Assembly: GCA_027946555.1 (NCBI GenBank)
Contig: JAPEVC010000064.1
Span: 62,001 to 126,000 of the forward strand
Direction: 5' to 3'
From: Gnomoniopsis sp. IMI 355080
Lineage: Eukaryota > Ascomycota > Sordariomycetes > Diaporthales > Gnomoniaceae
Length of the DNA stretch: 64,000 bases
Positions 46,679-56,680 of this stretch are shown here, piece by piece (the stretch's first letter is position 1; every line of letters begins with the position of its first letter). Under the pieces are notes generated by a model, which saw only the letters and a program-made list of their open reading frames with translations, was not told the DNA's origin and did not search any database. Both the position numbers and the translations under genes were made by a program.

Positions 46679-47911
46679 ATGAGCAAACCAGGTCTTTCAT
46701 TCGGGCTTAGCCTGAACAAAAAGAAGCCAGGACCGGTCAAAACTCAACCTCCCAAACGCAAGACTGCATTCGGCGGTGGTGACTCGGATGATGAAGCGCA
46801 AGATGCATCCTCCAAGACTGCGCAGGCCATCACGGAACTCGACGGCTTCGATAGCCCATCGACAACAACATCCACAGAACCTAATACAACAACATCCAAG
46901 ATAAAACACGGCAAGGTGCCAACCGAACCTCCCAAGCTCAAAACCAAGACCACCTCCGCCCAGCAATTCGGCGACCTCTCCTCAGCACTGACCTCGCGCA
47001 AGTACGCTGAACAAGCGCAATCACTCGATCCATCAGTCTACGATTATGACGCCGCTTACGATGTCATTAAAGCTGCTGAGAAGCAGCGCGAGACCGAGGC
47101 AAAGAAGGAGAGCGCGCAGCGCAAGTCACGCTACATGGACAGCGTGACCAAGGCAGCCGAGCAGCGCGAGCGCGACAGGGGCGTGGCGGAGCTTAAGAAG
47201 ATTCAGCGCGAGCGCGAGGCTGAGGGCGATGAGTTCGCAGATAAGGAGAAGTTTGTCACAGAGGCGTACAAAAAGAAGCAGGAAGAGGACAAGAGGAATG
47301 AGGAAGAGGAGAGACGTAGGGAGGAAGAGGAACGCAAGAAGAATAAATTTGGCGGAATGACGGGCTTTCATAAAGAGGTGTTGGAGAGAGAGAACCAGCG
47401 CCGCATAGAAATGGAGAGGTTGGCTGCCGAGGCAGCGAAGAACGGGGGACTGCCCAAGTCAAACGAGCCCGAGGAGGAGAGGACACAGACGGATGTTGCG
47501 AAGGAGATCAACGCCAAGGGCGGCAAGATTGCTGTCAACGAGGAGGGTGAAGTCGTGGACAAGCGTGAGCTGCTGAGGGGTGGTCTCAACCTTGGCGCGA
47601 AGAAGAAGACAGACGAGCCCAAAGATACGGCTCGGACCTCATCAGGTACGGGATCGCGCGATCAGTCCAAAGGTTACTTTGCGCCTGGTGGCAAGCAGGC
47701 CATGCGCGAGAGACAGACGCGCATGATGGAGGCGCAACTGGAGCAGGCGCTCAAGAGGTCGCGTGACGAGGAGGAGGAAGAACGCAAGAAGATTGAGCAG
47801 CAATCAAAGTCACAAAAGACATCGGCGGATATCTCTAGTGCGAAGGAGAGGTATCTTGCTCGAAAGAGAGCCGCGGAAGAGGCAAAGAAGAATGGACAGG
47901 AGGCCCTATGA
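46679..47911 (+). CDS. NSRP1-like (CCDC55/DUF2040) nuclear splicing regulator
   Basis: Single exon, 410 aa from ATG 46679 (MSKPGLSFGLSLNKKKP). Contains the conserved NSRP1/DUF2040 block: DYDAAYDVIKAAEKQRE, then KSRYMDSVTKAAEQRERDR, then GDEFADKEKFVTEAYKKK. It continues as a highly charged coiled coil (EEERRREEEERKK) to about residue 250. The C-terminal part is rich in K, E and R with a second helical stretch. Human NSRP1 is a nuclear-speckle protein that influences splice-site choice. In fungi the family is poorly characterised, so the role is inferred from family. The short basic N-terminus could carry a nuclear localisation signal. Confidence 0.85.
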   Translation: MSKPGLSFGLSLNKKKPGPVKTQPPKRKTAFGGGDSDDEAQDASSKTAQAITELDGFDSPSTTTSTEPNTTTSKIKHGKVPTEPPKLKTKTTSAQQFGDLSSALTSRKYAEQAQSLDPSVYDYDAAYDVIKAAEKQRETEAKKESAQRKSRYMDSVTKAAEQRERDRGVAELKKIQREREAEGDEFADKEKFVTEAYKKKQEEDKRNEEEERRREEEERKKNKFGGMTGFHKEVLERENQRRIEMERLAAEAAKNGGLPKSNEPEEERTQTDVAKEINAKGGKIAVNEEGEVVDKRELLRGGLNLGAKKKTDEPKDTARTSSGTGSRDQSKGYFAPGGKQAMRERQTRMMEAQLEQALKRSRDEEEEERKKIEQQSKSQKTSADISSAKERYLARKRAAEEAKKNGQEAL

Positions 47912-49085
47912 GTAGAATGATACCCGAGCCTTGGCAAGGACTCCCAATTCGATTTTTTTTTCTTTCCAATATCTATACAGCGTGTGGCGTCTCTTAGGTT
48001 CTTTGCACCCGATGAATGATCTTTCAACAAAACCATAGAACCTCGCCACAACTTCCGTTCTTTCGGTCACCTGTGTTTTGAAGTTGCCTCGTGCACCTCC
48101 CGAAGGCCTTCGTACTTGGCTGTCGTTTCGTCCCTTAGCATTCCCTTGATAAGTCTATCGTCACAGATCTCTTGAAATCAACCGGTCACCTTGACCCTTG
48201 CTCTTTCTTTATGCGCGTTATAAAGGCTGAGTTGACTCTGTACGTCCTGTTAGTCGTGCGTAGGACCGACGCCGTGACGAAGGATAACACTGACTGGTTC
48301 CATGCCGCCATATACTTGTCCATGCAATTGGTTATGCACAGGCTCTCGCCGTTTGATAATGAGGATCCAGGTTTCGGCACGCATCTCTCGTAGCAAGACT
48401 CGTTCATTTTCTGTGACTCCGGTTAGCCGGCGCATCAACGAGAGTCGGGCGTTGACAGGGCTGCACTTGCCTCCATAAGTATCCGCACGTTGGCCGTGTT
48501 GGATTCGATCTGGACCTGGCGCATGACCGCCTCTTTCAAAGTACTGGAGTCTGACATGCTGAGGATTCGTGGAGGAGCAAGACTAAAGAGTTGAGAAAGG
48601 CTCGAAACACGTAGTATGCGCAAGGCTGAAGGGCCCAGCAAAATCGATGATGCTCAAGCCCTCGAGAAAATCCATTTGCCTGCCCTGGCAGTGTGCTGGA
48701 GTTTCCACTATATCGGGAATCCCTGTGAGTGACTGGGGTGATCGACGGCAGGGGTAGCTGTCTGGGGCAGGCAAGACAAGCAACCTAGGCTCAGCAGCTC
48801 TCTGACAAGTACTAGTACCCCTGTCGCTTGAAGGGGAAACTGGCCTGCAACAGAAAAAGGCCAGCTAGCGATTCACAGCAATTGGGTTGGGTGGCCCGAA
48901 CGCATGCAGCGCCAGAACGTCGAAGTTGACCTCGGACTTCTACTTCCTACACATTCCACACTCGACCCTCTCGACAAGACAGACAGTGGCGACTGACTGC
49001 CTGCATCTTTTCCCTTTGCTGTCTTCTTGCCCTCTTCCCTAGGTTCTGGTTGTCTTTTCATTCTGGTTCAGTTGCATTTGGAACA
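47912..49085. other. intergenic upstream of the lectin gene
   Basis: About 1.2 kb. Short frames only. The last 150 nt before 49086 are pyrimidine-rich. No RNA gene recognised. Confidence 0.55.
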
Positions 49086-50231
49086 ATGTGGTTCAGTGCT
49101 TGGTTGTCGGCCTTGTGCCTGGCAACGCTGGCTCTTGGAGCCACCAAACAAGACGCCAAAGATGATGGCAGTACTGTGAAGAGCATAGGGGTATGTTGAT
49201 ATGTCTTGGTGAACGACAGGATGTTCCAAAGCTAACCATCATGTCCTTACAGCTGCGCACCCACACTCTCCAACAGGTTGGAACCCCGATGTTATAGCTC
49301 CTCATGCGACGCAGTCAACAGGCTAACCTTTGGCACAATCCAGCCTTATCTTGACTCTGATATGCAAAGTCGATGGTATGACTTTGGCGGCGATGCAGTA
49401 GTCAGAACAGATGCGTACGTATACTGCGACAGGCCCTCCAAGGCGACTGCATCAGGGCGCTTCTAACATATGCACAGCTACATCCGCCTAACCTCCGATC
49501 AACCGTCGCAGACAGGCCACCTGTGGTCAAAAGTCCCCTTGACTGCGACAAACTGGGAAATCGAGGTCGAATTCAAGATCCACGGCAAGAACTCTCTGTT
49601 TGGCGACGGCTTCGCGATGTGGGTTACAAAGTCACGCGCGCAGGAGGGACCAGTTTTTGGCAGCATCGACAACTTCGAGGGCCTAGGCGTTTTTTTCGAC
49701 ACGTACAAGAACAACCGACCCGGCACTGTGTTTCCCTACGTAATGGCAATGGTGGGCGACGGAAAGACTTCCTACGACAAGGACACGGATGGCAAAGCGC
49801 AAGAGTTTGCAGGCTGCTCTGCGCGCGGCATCCGGCACGCATCCATCCCGACGAAGTTCCGCCTGACGTACTTCCAGGACAAGCAGCTGAAGCTGGAGCT
49901 GCAGTACAAGAAGGAGGACGACTGGCTGCTGTGCTTTGAGACGAACCAGCCCCCCGCCATCCCCAACGTCGCCTATCTTGGCTTTAGCTCCGAAACGGGC
50001 GAGCTGAGCGACAACCACGACATTGTCTCCATCACCGCCAAGAATCTATACCAATCCAACCCATCATCTACCCCTGGAAGCGGCAGGAAGAAGAGGCCCA
50101 GCCCTCGCAAGAAGGGCGGTAGCTGGCTGTGGTTTTTTGGCAAGATCATTCTCTTCATCCTGGCTGTTGGTGGTGCGTACGTGGGCTACACGGCTTGGCG
50201 GACCAACAACATGCGGCGGCACCGTTTCTGA
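49086..50231 (+). CDS. L-type (legume-like) lectin, Emp47/VIP36 family
   Basis: Type I membrane cargo receptor for glycoproteins in ER-Golgi transport. Four exons: 49086..49190, 49253..49276, 49344..49414 and 49478..50231; 317 aa. Exon 2 is a 24-nt microexon (LRTHTLQQ) and the intron after it starts GTTGGA, a weak donor, but the join to PYLDSDMQSRWYDFGG is exactly what the family has. Signal peptide at residues ~1-19, lectin domain to about 255 (FGDGFAMWVTK, NFEGLGVFFDTYKNN, AYLGFSSETGELSDNHDI). A basic Ser/Pro linker follows, then one membrane span near residues 285-305 and a short cytosolic tail ending RRHRF. The tail lacks a clear KKxx motif, unlike yeast Emp47. Confidence 0.92.
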
Positions 50232-50990
50232 GCAAGTCGGAGAGAATAGTGAGCTTGATAGGATGACAGGATGAAGTGATGATCCAAGCATGCATTCACA
50301 ATCAAAGGGAAGGTCAATTCCTTTCTGGACAGGTCCCAGGAGTTTAGGGGAAATTTCAAAGCGAAAAAGTACATACATGCTCGTTGATATTGATGAACTT
50401 GACAAGACCTATTGAGCCCAGCAATTTGAGGAAGTCCCCGTCTGTATTCGTCCGATATACTCGTGATGTCCATAGGCCATACTTCCACACCTACTGACCT
50501 AGGTACCTAGGAGTCAAGTTCTTTACTTTCTTGCTTAGCCGAGCAGAACGCACTCGAATTCGCACAGAGCAAATGCCACCAGCAGCGGCGATAAGATAAG
50601 CAAGGCCGACTATTAGTTGCGTCAGGATCGCTGTCTTTGAAGAGTACTAGGACGGACTTATAGTATAAATATGATGATTACGTGCATGTATATATTTACG
50701 ATTTGTCTGTACACACTACAAACAGAGATTATTACACATGCGGGTCACACGGTATCAAGACTTAGAGTTTGTGCTTCGCAGCACTAGGACCCCGCGCCAT
50801 TGGCTTCAGGCTAAGGTTAGCACGGATCGGGACTGTATGTAGTAGCACTGAAATACGCCACTCCCACGACGAGCACAATGATGATGGACAGCACGCTAGC
50901 ATGGGGATGCTTCTGCAAAGCATCGTCACCTACCTAGTATCCAGCTCACACATACGTGAAGCAAAACCCCGCGGGCAAGACTGACCCCGG

Positions 50991-51030
50991 AGGAGGTGGG
51001 AGAGACAGGAGGTGGGAGAGACAGGAGGCC
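50991..51030. repeat. 16-bp minisatellite, 2.5 copies
   Basis: Unit AGGAGGTGGGAGAGAC occurs twice exactly and then partly, about 2 kb upstream of the PKA start. Confidence 0.85.
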
Positions 51031-51672
51031 AGAAACAGAGACATACGGCTGGCAAGTAATGGAATCACCAAGACTGGAATCGAAGACATGCCTACCTCGG
51101 GTCCCGTTCCGAACGCAGCAGTTGTCGTGTCTAGGAGCACATACTGGCGCCGTGTCTGCGTAAGACTAAGACAAGGAGGGCCGGCCAGAACAGCTGCCAC
51201 AACCAGACGGAGACCGAAGCAAGATGAGACTTGTTCTTTCGACCGCGGCAACGGAGCTGAAGGTCCCAATTGCTTGCACTCGGCCAAGTTCAAGGAATGG
51301 CCCTCCTCTACATCATGTCCCAATCCGTCCCGTCATCTGAAAACAGCTTCTGTCCGTTTCCAACATCTGCACGTCAACCTCCTTTCATGCTCTTTCAATC
51401 TCCTTCAGGGCACGCCACCAGCCACTAGTCTTCGTGTCTTCGTCCTATTTTCTACATTCTCACCTGTGCTTGGAATCAACACGCCACCGTTTCGTGGTCA
51501 AAGTATCGTCTTGTCTTGGTTTACAGGCTTACGAGCTCACACTTGTCATCTAAGGGCTTGGGTTTCCTCCCTCTAATTTCTCCTGCTCAAATTTGCAGTG
51601 CCAGCAAATCACAAATCATCAAGGCACTTGACTGACCCCTCGCATATCCACTTGCATTCCCCGCCTTGAACC

Positions 51673-51696
51673 TGGCAAGCTGGCAAGCTGGCAAGC
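51673..51696. repeat. 8-bp minisatellite TGGCAAGC, three copies
   Basis: Three exact head-to-tail copies. Confidence 0.85.
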
Positions 51697-51818
51697 AAAG
51701 CATAGGCGTGTCAGGCAAGCTTCCCGAACAGCTGTCCAGCTGCAATCCCATGACCCCGGTTTCCTTACAGCTCGAGCTCGTCATCTGCACCCGAGATCGA
51801 CGACAGTTGGGTGCTGCA

Positions 51819-53020
51819 TGGCCCAACATCGCCTTGAACTGTCTCGACTCGATCAACTTCCAGCAGTGGACCGAATTAGCAACAATTGACTCGCTCGGCT
51901 GCTTCATCCCAGCCTCCCACCCAAGATTCAGTCCCCAATAGCCCAGCCCGGTTAACGGTCAGGCCCAGTTTATACTACAGCGATCTGCCCAACAGCAAAC
52001 TACACCGTTATTCAAATTCGGGGCGAGGTCTCGTAAACGGTATACCTCGCGCTTAGCCCTCCTGAAAACGTGTCAAGCAAGATAGACACACCGTACGGAA
52101 AATAGCTCCAAACAAATCGGCCCATCAGCTGTAATTCCGGGTTGCTCCTCAGCACATTGCAGCAGCAAGCATTCCACAACAGCCTGCACTGTCACTCGTG
52201 GCCAATCCTTTATCTATCACTTTCCGGGAACGACGAATGCGAACTGCATTGGACTGTGCTCTTTTGCTTCCTTTGTGGCATAGGGTCAACTAGCACACTG
52301 GCTTGCATCACCTACGGCAGATGCAAGCTCTTCCGTTTTGCATTGGATCAACATTGTGTGCTTCTCTCCCTCACCAGTACCTACTCTCACAGCACCCTGT
52401 TCAACCTTGACACGGCAGCTGGTTGCCCTCCCTTCTTGCTCCGGGAGTGCTCGAGATTCCACTCCCTTCCTCGGACTTCAACCTTGGCTTTTTAGAGTCC
52501 TTCCCCTTGGCTTTGGACTTTTACTGCGGTTGGCAATCCAGAAACAACTCTGCAAGAGACGAGGCAACAAATTGGCAAGTCAATTGCAGATTGTCATTAG
52601 CTTTCATTCAGCAAGAGCCGTACGCAAGTCTGCAAAGAAGCGCAAGCTGGATACCTTCGGATTCCTTGTCTGTGATTGATTTGCCTTGCATTGCATCTGT
52701 CGAGAGGCAATAGCAGGTAGCCAGTCAGTCAGTCGAGACAAGTCTCCGGTATTGATTGGGTTTCAACCCCCTCCCTCTTACCTGCCTCTCAAAGAAAGTC
52801 AAAGGGTTCCAAGCTTTGTCGGTACCCTCTTGGTCCTTGGTCCTTGCCCACCCCCGGCCGCCAGCATTTGCCCGACTTGAGTCTATTCCTGCCCCGGCCA
52901 GGCCTGCGCGAGTCCCCGCCGCAGCGCACCCGGCACTCCGTACCGCCCCCCCTATTCCCCTTGCCCACTCCCCGGGCTTGACTGCAGCACTTTCTTGTGC
53001 TCCCGATCGTACGGTCTTCA
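51819..53020 (+). promoter_or_regulatory. AUG-depleted probable 5' leader/upstream region of the PKA gene
   Basis: In 1.2 kb ahead of the PKA start I find only two ATGs (52236 and 52321), and none in the last 697 nt. TGA and GAT, with the same letters, each occur about seven to nine times in those 697 nt. The sequence is pyrimidine-rich towards the start codon. A long leader, possibly spliced, is the simplest reading; transcription is inferred. Confidence 0.5.
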
Positions 53021-54800
53021 ATGCCTAGCCTCGGTTTCCTCAAGAAAAAGCGGACGCGACCAGACGACCCTAACTCGACCAGTCAGCCTACGAGTCCCGT
53101 CACACCTACTTCGTCGGGGGCAAGAAGCTTCGACCACACGTCCGCCCTTACCTCCCTGCCCGCCCCTCCTGTCCAGCCTGTCGATTCGCAGCAGAAGGTC
53201 GCACCGGCTTCGAGGCCGTCAGAAGGCGAGAAGGTGGCCATGAATCCGGCCACTGCCCATTACCCTTCCAATTATGCAGCTCCGCACAGCCCGTCACCGG
53301 GCACCGATCCCAACGGCCTAGCTCCAGGTGTTTTGCCAAGTATCGCCAACTTGATCCATCCGCAATCCGACGCTGCCACCCATGCGCAACAACAACAGCT
53401 AGAGCAGCAGCAGCAACAACAACAACAACAACAACAAAGTATACCTACAAACCAACAATCGTTAAATCAGCAACAGCCCCAATTCCCTGCGCCGCCCGCC
53501 AATGGTGGGGGAATAGCGCCCGGCGCCAACACCCTACCGCAACAAACATCCACGATGCCCCAACAACAACCAACCCCGGCCCAGACGCCCCAGGCGCAAG
53601 CCCAAGCGGCGGCCAGGCAGACCAAAGGGAAATACTCGCTGGCCGACTTCGAAATTCTGCGAACCCTAGGTACCGGTAGTTTCGGCAGGGTGCATCTGGT
53701 CCAGTCGAGGCACAACCAACGATTCTACGCCGTCAAGGTGCTGAAGAAGGCACAGGTTGTCAAGATGAAGCAAGTCGAACACACCAACGACGAGCGCAAG
53801 ATGTTGGGCGAGGTCAAGCATCCATTCTTGATCACACTCTGGGGGACGTTCCAGGACTCGAGGAATTTGTACATGGTAATGGACTTTGTGGAGGGCGGTG
53901 AGCTGTTCTCGCTGCTCAGGAAATCCGGTGTATGTTGCATCCTCCGCCGGAATTATGTTGCCCATCTTGATTCATGGGCGGAAAGGCACGGCGAGCAGCT
54001 AGGAATTTCACTAACACCATGCTTTATACCTAGCGCTTCCCCAACCCTGTTGCCAAATTCTACGCCGCCGAGGTGACTCTTGCCCTCGAATACCTACATG
54101 AGAAAAATATCATATACCGAGATCTGAAACCCGAAAACCTACTCCTCGACCGGCACGGGCATCTCAAGATCACAGATTTTGGCTTTGCGAAAAGAGTGCC
54201 CGACAAGACATGGACTCTTTGTGGAACCCCTGACTACCTTGCGCCGGAGGTGGTATCGAACAAGGGCTACAACAAGTCGGTCGACTGGTAGGTAACGGAG
54301 CATTTGTCCCAAGCAAGTCAGAGGTGCTGACACCAGATATTACAGGTGGTCATTAGGGATTCTGATATACGAAATGCTTTGTGGATACACGCCATTCTGG
54401 GATAGTGGCTCACCCATGAAGATCTATGAAAACATCTTGCGCGGAAAAGTCAAATACCCGGCCTATATCAACCCCGATGCGCAGGACTTGTTGGAGAGAT
54501 TGATCACGGCCGACCTGACGAAGCGCCTCGGCAATCTGTATGGGGGCCCGAAGGATGTGAAGCAACATGCATGGTTCGCTGAGGTGACATGGGATCGGCT
54601 CGCCAGGAAAGACATAGATGCCCCGTACACGCCTCCAGTCAAGGCCGGCGCTGGTGACGCCAGCCAATTCGATCGGTACCCAGAGGATCCCGAAAGATAC
54701 GGCACAGGCGGCCATGACGAGTAAGCATCCTTTGTATGACTTTTGAAAACAACTTGCGCTGACACCTGATAGATACGGTCATCTCTTTGGCGACTTCTAG
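53021..54800 (+). CDS. cAMP-dependent protein kinase catalytic subunit
   Basis: Four exons: 53021..53929, 54034..54287, 54346..54720 and 54773..54800; 521 aa, all joins in frame. The first ~203 residues are a Q/P-rich extension beginning MPSLGFLKKKRT and carrying a poly-Gln tract. The kinase domain follows: GTGSFGRV, AVKVLKK, YRDLKPENLLLD, DFGFAK, activation loop TWTLCGTPDYLAPEV with the Thr that PDK1 phosphorylates, and WWSLGILIYEM. The last exon has only nine codons but supplies the C-terminal FxxF hydrophobic motif (LFGDF) that closes AGC kinases, supporting the model. Acts with the regulatory subunit in cAMP signalling (growth, conidiation, stress). Identity firm. Confidence 0.96.
53386..53437 (+). 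repeat. CAA/CAG trinucleotide repeat coding for poly-Gln in PKA
   Basis: About 16 Gln codons interrupted once by Leu-Glu, mainly CAA; a likely length-variable tract in the N-terminal extension. Confidence 0.92.
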
Positions 54801-56680
54801 TTTGGAAGCGGGTACAGTGTGCCACGAGATACAAGAGTCGAACAACAGCGGGCTCAGCCGGGCGAGTGGGCATTGTAGGTTGTCATGTGTTATTAGGGGT
54901 TGCCAAAGCCGGGTGGTCTTCCCGCGCAGTTAGAGACTAAGCTCTCAAATTCCTGGAGTCGTGGGCCTTTCTTTAATTTTGAATCGCGGGGGTCGGTCAC
55001 AAGATTTGCGCTTGGTCTATCTCTCCCATTTGGGTCTTGGGCACTGGATCACGGTTGCGAAACGGGAAACGATTGTCAATCCGATCATCAATACCGGATG
55101 ATGGACTGACGCGGGCAGGGAGGAAGCATTGTTATCCACATTATCATCATCACCATCATCAACATCAACAACATCATCATCGTCATCACCTATGGCTTCC
55201 AACACCACCACTACGTCTGACCAGGCACCATCATTGTCATCCTATACAGAGCAGAGGAATCAGCAGTGTCAGATAGCAATTAAAGCAAGCAGACAGAGAA
55301 AACGAAGAGAAGGGTCTTCCTCAACTCGAATACCAGTATTCCTGTAAGATTCTTAAGGACTTGGATACTTGTGCTGGACTTCAGCATACCTAGGTAGGTA
55401 CTGGTCAAGCCCTCCCTGCGCCCGGCCTTGAGGAAGTCAGGAGTCAACATTTGTTACAATTACCGCACAAAGTCAGCTCGCCGTATTGATGATGCCAAAA
55501 GGAAACGACGAATTGTACGTTGGAAAGAAAAGGAGACACGGTTTCGGAGATGCCGTCCAAAAATTGTTCAGACCGCGGCCCCGGCGCGTTGAGGCGGGCC
55601 GGGCCTGTGAACGGTGACAAGAGCCGCAAGGTGGCAGTAGCGTGTAGGTCGTGGTGAGGAATAATATAACATGGATACCAAACTCTTTATTAGGTAGCTC
55701 CCGTGACAAGGCTCCCACGGCCGGTACGAGCCGTAGTAGTCAGAAATGATGGCAGCGAGGCGTCGTGATATTGCCCAGGAAGGCTGTATTATACTCATGT
55801 TCGGAGTATCAGACCGAGGCCAATGTCGCATCGCTTCCCAACATCCGGCCGGTTGGAGAGACCGTCTCTGTCTCTCTCTCTCTGTCGGGTCCGGGCAAAG
55901 AAGTCTGGTCTTATCCAGGAAAGATGCCATAAGCTACATACTTAGTAGGTATGCAAGCCCCGCATCTGATTACTTTCCCGGCTACTGGGCATTTTCACAT
56001 TGGAGAGTATCTCCTTCTTTTCTCTGTAATTACGACTTTTTATCTCGTCCTCCTTTTTGCATCGTCCAGCCCAGCCTGAGCCCGAGGCCGTGCCCCTCGC
56101 TCGCCTGAATCGATGGGACCTCTCCATGGCACTTTATCCCCGATTGGGCCCACAAAAAGCTGCTGGAGATCTTTCTGACAGGACAGTCTGTTTGGTTCTG
56201 GCCCTTCTTCTTCCTCGCTTGTCGGCTTGTTTGAGGCTCATATACAGCACACACACACACACAGCACAGCACCCGTCTTTGTACCTGTTTCCCTCCCACA
56301 CTTTGTAAGGAGGAAGAAAGCATAGACACTGTCTGCAATCTGCATCTGCCCGCTTCTGCAGCCGCCACTTGTTCGCTCGGTTCGTGCAGGTGTGAGAGAG
56401 ACGTGGATAGGCGCAGCCAAACAAGGGCTTTCTGTCTCTCTCGCTCTCTCGCTTCGGATTATGTGCTTGGCTTCTCTTGACCGACATTCCTCGACTATCT
56501 GCATTTCCTCTAATCTTGTCCTCGTCTACGAATAGCCAGCCCTTCTTACCATGTCTTGCTACTAGATGCTTGAGAAAAGTCCTCTTCTCACAAAGCTTGC
56601 ACTCTTGATCTGTTTTTCCTTTTGGGGGGGTCTCCAATTTCGTTGCGAATTGATTCAAAATCCTTGTCTTGCTGGTACCG
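54801..56680. other. intergenic between PKA and the CorA-like gene
   Basis: About 1.9 kb. Holds a CAT/CAA-rich repeat, an ACCTAGGTAGGTA motif near 55389, and CT- and AC-rich tracts near 55870 and 56250. No gene recognised. Confidence 0.5.
55137..55190. repeat. imperfect (CAT/CAA/CAC)n trinucleotide repeat
   Basis: Trinucleotide periodicity with CAT predominating, in the PKA 3' flank. Confidence 0.8.

Larger units (their letters stand above)
50232..51818. other. intergenic downstream of the lectin gene
   Basis: Lectin 3' flank and spacer. Contains palindromic CCTAGGTACCTAGG near 50499 and two minisatellites listed separately. Open frames are short and unconvincing. Confidence 0.5.
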
